This document shows, piece by piece, positions 59,098 through 64,000 of a stretch of 64,000 nt of DNA. The translations under genes and the position numbers were made by a program. Where the stretch lies: assembly GCA_030549775.1 (NCBI GenBank), contig CM060173.1:44828110-44892109 (forward strand). The letters are read 5' to 3'. Position 1 is the first letter of the stretch. The number at the start of each line of letters is the position of its first letter. The DNA is from Tamarix chinensis. Taxonomy: Eukaryota > Streptophyta > Magnoliopsida > Caryophyllales > Tamaricaceae. The notes beneath the pieces were generated by a model, which had not been told where the DNA came from, ran no database searches, and worked only from the letters and a program-made list of their open reading frames with translations.

Positions 59098-60061
59098 TAT
59101 AATACCCCCCCAAATTTTATAGCTATTTTTTTCTATTTAATTTAATGTAGAAATATTTAAAAATAAAAACCAGAAGATGTTACCGCTACATAAATCAAAG
59201 AGAGAGGTATGATCATTCACCTAACTCATGATTGATGCAAGGTAAAATCAAACAAATAAGAAAACAAATGAGATGACAACAATAATAGATATATGAATAT
59301 GATATGATAGAGTATACAGTAACTAAAGTACATGATCAAAGCTAAGAGTTTAAATAGGAAAAAACTCAAAAGCGACCTAACACGGTGGGTAAAAAATTTA
59401 TACATCTAGTTATCCTAACTCTCAACTAGTAGAAAAACATAGACCTTTATCCCCAAGAAGTGGGAGTCTAAAGACCCACATACAATGACATCACCATTAT
59501 ATTTTACTAATAACCATAACCCTACAAATCATCAAAGTATGCTCGCTTGATGAATGTTGTCATTATAGTACCATAGTATAACACTTAGTATGAATATACT
59601 GAGTAAGACAGATTAACCCAACAATTAGGATCATACCAATGTTTAAAAACTAAATCATGCTTTAACAATAACATAGAGAACATGCTTGAAGTACACAATA
59701 TATGATAAAAAGGAAACATAAGGAAAACACATGCATAACCAAGATAAACCATGTTATTAATATCCACTTGGGTGATCGCACAAGAGAAGGATAAGATAAT
59801 AAATTATAAAAATGACCTTCAAAACCCCAATTTCATCATTTTACTCATTTTATAACAAAAATATTATTATGAGATATTTTTCATGATCAATCAAGAAGGT
59901 AACATTCCACATTTTTGTAGTAAGTAGGTAATCTCTGTGCACACAAAACCCTAATCATACAGCTCTCATATGTCATATCTTCCATGTAGCATGTATGTAC
60001 ACATTCAAATAATAAAAAATCATTTAACTAGGATCATAGAACATGCAAGGGAATATCTCTA
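59098..60061 (-). mobile_element. D-type LTR, 3' end fragment
   Basis: Starts TATAATACCCCCC on the plus strand and is homologous to the first part of LTR D at 10781 in the same orientation: GATGTTACCGC, GAGAGAGGTATGATCA, CACCTAACTCATG and GCAAGGTAAAATC are shared with few changes. About 0.96 kb remains before plus-strand LTR E begins at 60062. No primer-binding site precedes it (59040-59097), so it is a solo or truncated LTR. Confidence 0.7.
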
Positions 60062-60394
60062 TGCAATCCCCCAAAATTTTAGAAAACCAATAATTTGACA
60101 AATAGCTTTTATTTGAAATAAATTAGCTTTTAAAATTATTTAATTTAATTATTTTATGGATTTTAGAGTATGTAAATTTGGATAAGAGTATTTAATAAAT
60201 TAAAAATAAATATTTTGCTTTTTATCATATTATTTTATTTAAATAAATTTCCAAACTAGTATTTTACTATAATTATCCTTTTTAAGCCCATATATTTAAT
60301 TATATTAAATTAAATTATTAAATAAACTTATTATCAAAAATATTACATCCTATTATTTTATATATTTAAGTATTTTAAATTTTTCCATTTTTTC

Positions 60395-61565
60395 CACTCT
60401 CCTTTTTCCAACTTTTTCTTTTCTTTCTCCTTTCCCCTATTTCTTTTTTCCCTTCTTCCTAGCTTTGGGCCGCCAAGCTACCGGTCTGCATTTCCCCCTC
60501 CCCTGCGCACTAGGCCTCGGCCCATCACTCCCTTCCCCTTCCCCGTTTCATGCGGCCCAAGCTGCCCATCCTTCCTTCTTCGCCCGAACCGCCCCCTCTC
60601 TTTTTCTTTTTCCTCCCTAGACCACCGGTCCAACCTGTTGCTCATCTCCCTCCCCCGACTCCGACTGCAATGGTTGGAACTTGTAGCTCCTGCCGCCGAC
60701 AGCCACCAATGTCGTCCGGCCTGCCCTCTCTCTTCCCTTCCCCATCACTTTCTTTCCTATTTCGAACCAAACCGACCCCTGGACCACAGCTCGCATGCCC
60801 ATCTTTCTTTCCTTCTTCTTCCCTCCCTTTCCCCTGCCAACCGACACCCCTGCCGCCCTCCGTCCTCTCGTCGACCAGCCACCTGCCCCCTCTCTTCTTC
60901 CTATTCTTTTTCTTCATCTCTCCAACCCTTCATTCCCCATAATTTCGAGCCCTCATATCCTTCCCCAGAGCCTCTTCTCTCCTTTCTCCTCCCTCCCATT
61001 CTTCCCTAATTTTTACACCACGCCGCCACCAACCGCTATTCCAACCACCTCTACACCGCCTTCAGCCACCACGAGACCCCCCAAACCACCCTCGAGCCCC
61101 TACAGCTCCTCCCTTCTCCCCCTCTTCTTTTTCTCCCCACTTTTCTCCCTTATCGTCAAGCCTCCTGCAACCGCCCCGTTCGCCGCCGTCCGACCACCTC
61201 TACTGCCACCAAACCCACCATTCGACACCCTGCAACCCCCTCTACCACCACCATGCCTTAGTTGGTCGAAAACAGCCCTTGCACCCCTTCATTTTTCCCT
61301 CCTCTTTTCCTTCCTTCTCAGCCTCTCCACCTCGACCCACCTCGGCAGCCATCTTCGCCGCCTTGCTGCCGCCGTCTCCGCCACCTTTGGCTGCCAACAA
61401 CCCATCCTTAGCCTTCACCTACACCCCCTCTTCACTCCTGCACCCTTACCTTGCCTCCAAACCTCCCCCGTCCATCTTCTTTCCTAGCCTAAAGACCTCA
61501 ACCCGAAAATGACCATCCCTCATCTCTACCCCTACCTTCAACCCATTTTTCCCATCCCAACCTGC
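60395..61565 (+). other. Pyrimidine-rich leader domain of LTR E
   Basis: About 1.17 kb of C/T-rich, locally GC-rich sequence with recurrent CCACCACC and CTTCTTCC runs. All plus frames give proline-, serine-, leucine- and phenylalanine-rich open stretches (the longest, 230 codons, at 60795-61487). Several frames are open at once and no domain is seen, which is what a pyrimidine-only strand gives, because the stop codons TAA, TAG and TGA need purines. I therefore treat it as a non-coding leader. It corresponds to the reverse complement of 15240-16570 in F. Confidence 0.75.
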
Positions 61566-61571
61566 ATGTGG

Positions 61572-61595
61572 CTCACGCTACTCATGCAGCGTGAG
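61572..61595 (+). other. Conserved stem-loop in LTR E leader
   Basis: CTCACGCT, loop ACTCATGC, AGCGTGAG: a perfect 8 bp stem. Counterpart in F at 15213-15236. The loop contains the self-complementary CATG (in F, ACATGT), as in kissing-loop dimer signals of retroviral RNA; that comparison is only an analogy. Confidence 0.6.
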
Positions 61596-61906
61596 TTCCA
61601 AACTATTTGGGAGTTTTATGTTTAATTATTGAGGTATATTAATGGTTAATTAAAGTGTATTATTATTAAATAAATTTTTATAAAGTTTTATCCTTTTTAA
61701 TTTCCTACTTTTAATATAATACTTATTGATATTATTCTTAGGTGTTGAGTTGCTAACTAAGCTTTGAACCTTTAATCGGGATGCCGGTAAGGTTCAATTT
61801 TTTCGGGATTAAGGTAATCGTTAATCCTCACCTAAATGCATGGAAAAACATATGCTAGCACATTAGGGATTTTAGTATGATTTTATGCATGTTTTATGTT
61901 GCTTAG

Positions 61907-61929
61907 TATAATATATATATATATAATAT

Positions 61930-61976
<47 letters not shown>
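61907..61976. repeat. (AT)n microsatellite
   Basis: About 70 bp of alternating AT broken by two AA steps. It creates an artificial minus-strand frame of I-Y repeats. Confidence 0.95.
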
Positions 61977-61978
<2 letters not shown>

Positions 61979-62300
61979 TTGCTTATATTGATTGATAAAA
62001 AAGAAAAAGAAAATTATGATAGCTTTTGTGCCATGTGTAAAGATGATACTTAAGGAATGAGTTTGATATTTGATGGAAATGTTAAATGCTTGTCTATGAT
62101 GCATTATGTTGCTAATGCATGAATAATATTATTGTCTAAGGGTATTTTAGTAATATGCTTATGTAGGTATGTGATATAATATATGTAGTTGCTAATGAGT
62201 ATTATGTTGAATAATGACAAGTTGGTGGAGTTAAATGATAAGAATGAAGTGCTAATATTAGTATTTTATGTAGTGGTGGTGAATTCTTAGAAGTGGTGTA

Positions 62301-63875
62301 ATAAAGGGGTTAAGTGGAAATTTTATAAGTAAAAAGGGTATTTTGGAAATTTTGTAGTAAAGGGGTATTTGGTAATTTTGAAAGAAAGGGGTAAAACGGT
62401 GATTTTGTAAGCAAAAGGGTATTTTGATAATTTCAAAAGAAATGGGTGAAATGATAATTTTATAAGTAAAAGGATAAAATTTTAAGTTGTGAGAAAGAAG
62501 GGTATTATGGTAATTTTGAAGGAAAAGGGCAATATGGTAATTTTACAAAGGAAAAGGGGTATTGTGGTAATTATGGAAGTTAGGGCTATTATGGTAATTT
62601 TATGAGTAAAGGAAAAGATGGTACTTTTTCAAGTAAAGGGGCATTATGGTAATTTTGGAGGTAGAGGGGTAAAATAGTAATTTCATAAGTAAATGGTAAT
62701 ATGGTAATTTTATAAGTGAATGGCGAAATGGTAATTTTAGAAGTAAGGGGTATTATGGTAATTTTGGGAGTAAAGGGGTAATATGGTAATTTTGGAAAAG
62801 AATGGCAAAATGGTAATTTTGTAAGGAAAGATGAAAATGGTAATATTGGGATGTGAAAGGGTAAAATAGTAATTTGTAAAGTAAAAGGAGTGTTATGGTA
62901 ATTTTATAAGTAAAAGGGTATTGTGGTAATTTTGTAAGTAAAAGGATATTATGGTTATTTGGAAGTAAGGGGTAGAAGGGTAATTTTGTAAATAAAAGGA
63001 TGTTTATGGCAAATTTGGGAGTAAGGGGTAACTTAGTAATAATGATAACGACAAAGGATAAATTGGTAATTAAATTATGATTAAAAAGGGGTAATTGGAT
63101 AATTAGAATAATAGAGAAGGGTAATTTGGTAAATTAACCAATAAAAGGGCATTATGATAATTTTAATAATGGAGAAGGGCAATATAGTAATTATAAGAAT
63201 GGAGAAGGGTAAATTAATAATTATAAATATGGAGAAGGGTAAATTAATAATTATAAATATGAAGGAGGGTAAATTAATAATTGTAATTATGAAAAAGGGT
63301 AATTTGGGATTTATAATAATTAAAAAGGGGTAAAATGGCAATTACAATAATTGAGAGGGGTAAAATGATAATTATAATGATTAAGAAGGGTAAATGGCAA
63401 TGATAATAATTGAGAAGGGTAATTTGGTAATTTTGATAATGGATAAGGGCGATTTGGTAATTTATCCAACTAAAGGGGTAATTCGGTAATTATGAAAATG
63501 GAGAAGGGTAATTTGGTAATTTAACCGACTAAAGGGTAAGTTAGTAATTATTTAACCTACTAAAGGGGGATATTGGTAATCATGATAGCAAAAATGGGTA
63601 ATCGGGTAATTTATTCACTAAAGGGCAAGTTCTCGATTGAAATAAAAGAAAAAGGCAAATTGGTAATCTAACCAACCAAATGGGAGACATGTTAAGTGTA
63701 GCGATTATGAGGGGTGAATGGTGATTTAAAAAAGGCGTAGGAGATAATTTGGTAACCTAAACCGAGTAAGGGGTAATTTGGTAATTATGCAACCTGAAGG
63801 GTAATAGGGTAATTTGTCAAGTAAGGAAGGAATGACTTAGCAATTATATAAGTAAGGGGTAAATAAGTAATTTAT
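62301..63875 (+). repeat. Degenerate GGTAATTT minisatellite array, about 1.6 kb, inside LTR E
   Basis: Roughly fifty irregular units of about 25-35 bp built on AAGGGGTAATTTGGTAATTT with GAAAGTA-type linkers. Nearly every unit keeps a G-run (GGGG or GGG), then TA, and a GGTAATTT core; linkers differ (TATAAGTAAAAG, GGAGTAAAG, ATAATGGAGAAG, AACCGACTAAAG). Late units (63120-63420) shift to an AATAATTATAAATATGGAGA subtype. LTR F carries only three or four copies of this core, within a longer 146 bp repeat, so the array has expanded in E. The 86-codon minus-strand frame at 63081-63341 is an artefact of the repeat. Confidence 0.9.
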
Positions 63876-64000
63876 ACCTAACATGTCATTGTGATTGTGG
63901 AATTTCATAATATGATCTAAATAAGGCTGATTAGCCAGGTAAGAGTATTTGATAATTAGTAAGTATCATGAGAACGAATCATAATTCGGGATTAGATGAG

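Larger units (their letters stand above)
60062..64000 (+). mobile_element. LTR E (F type), runs off the window
   Basis: Begins TGCAATCCCCCAAAATTTT at 60062. In order it holds an AT-rich U3, a TATA-like TTTATATATTTAAG (about 60357-60370), a pyrimidine-rich leader (60395-61565), the stem-loop at 61572, an AT microsatellite, and the GGTAATTT array. The order and the leader/stem-loop junction match solo LTR F read in sense. No terminal GGGGTGTTACA is seen by 64000, so this LTR exceeds 3.9 kb, and whether it is solo or part of an element cannot be known here. Confidence 0.75.

Noticed and set aside
60795..61487. 230-codon open frame rich in proline, serine and leucine
   Set aside because: It lies in a pyrimidine-rich strand where several plus frames are open together. 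No domain, signal peptide or conserved start is visible, and the homologous region in LTR F gives only unrelated low-complexity frames.
61883..62104. Membrane-like peptide with I-Y repeats
   Set aside because: It is a translation of the (AT)n microsatellite.
63081..63341. 86-codon hydrophobic frame with INLPFxIFII repeats
   Set aside because: It is a translation of the GGTAATTT array on the antisense strand; the periodicity is that of the DNA repeat.
62301..63875. CRISPR-like look of a short repeat with variable spacers
   Set aside because: Unit length and repeats are too irregular, spacers are AT-rich variants of the repeat itself, the context is a plant LTR, and no cas genes exist.
1..64000. 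Integrated pararetrovirus or other virus
   Set aside because: All reverse-transcriptase remains sit in gypsy or copia domain order with LTRs, tRNA primer sites or integrase. No movement or coat protein motifs of plant viruses were seen.
1..64000. tRNA or rRNA genes
   Set aside because: No A-box/B-box pair with a cloverleaf, and no conserved rRNA segment, could be found by eye; the only tRNA-like sequences are retroelement primer-binding sites.

Overview
The window looks like gene-poor, AT-rich nuclear DNA from a flowering plant. It is built almost entirely of nested, decayed LTR retrotransposons. Supporting signs are Ty3/gypsy gag-pol remains with long (3-4.5 kb) TGTAAYACCCC...GGGGTRTTACA LTRs and primer-binding sites matching initiator tRNA-Met, a Sirevirus-like Ty1/copia fragment, and a short interstitial tract of plant-type TTTAGGG telomere repeat. 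No intact host gene, tRNA, rRNA, CRISPR array or prokaryotic operon was seen. Species cannot be named from the sequence. Letters A-L are labels used only in this annotation.

Layout. 1-1273: antisense LTR fragment. 1274-9520: element H (+), with a 3.41 kb 5' LTR, a triplicated primer-binding leader, and stop-ridden gag and pol. About 9521-18515: element D (-), with gag remains, a primer-binding site and a 5' LTR split by a 4.47 kb solo LTR (F, 12415-16886). 18521-22722: solo LTR G (+) of the H family, itself carrying a 773 bp solo LTR with a perfect 5 bp target duplication. 22723-28786: element C (-), two related LTR copies around a short internal remnant. 28787-31480: Sirevirus-like copia gag-pol fragment (+). 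31481-34565: LTR K (-). 34566-38142: gypsy gag-pol remnant A (-). 38143-49720: gypsy element B (-), interrupted by a complete non-autonomous element (38544-46466, target duplication AGTTC) and by a 1.3 kb non-coding insertion L. 49721-54104: LTRs I and J (+). 54105-54215: interstitial telomere-like tract. 54216-59097: the only sizeable stretch not explained by LTR elements, with weak signs of a spliced minus-strand transcript. 59098-64000: a minus-strand D-type LTR end, then a plus-strand F-type LTR (E) that runs off the window and contains a 1.6 kb array of degenerate GGTAATTT units.

How the parts relate. H, G, I and D share one LTR type, with clusters of a GACTAGTT-like motif, a TATAAATA promoter and a short-unit tandem block. 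F, E and the non-autonomous element share another, with a TATA box followed by a 0.4-1.3 kb pyrimidine-rich leader; K resembles this second type. Nesting gives a relative order of insertion. Comparing H with B shows that removing the non-autonomous element restores a collinear pol sequence, which is strong internal proof of that insertion. The most unusual items are the expanded array in E, a conserved stem-loop shared by E and F, the triplicated primer-binding hairpin in H, and the LTR motif clusters.
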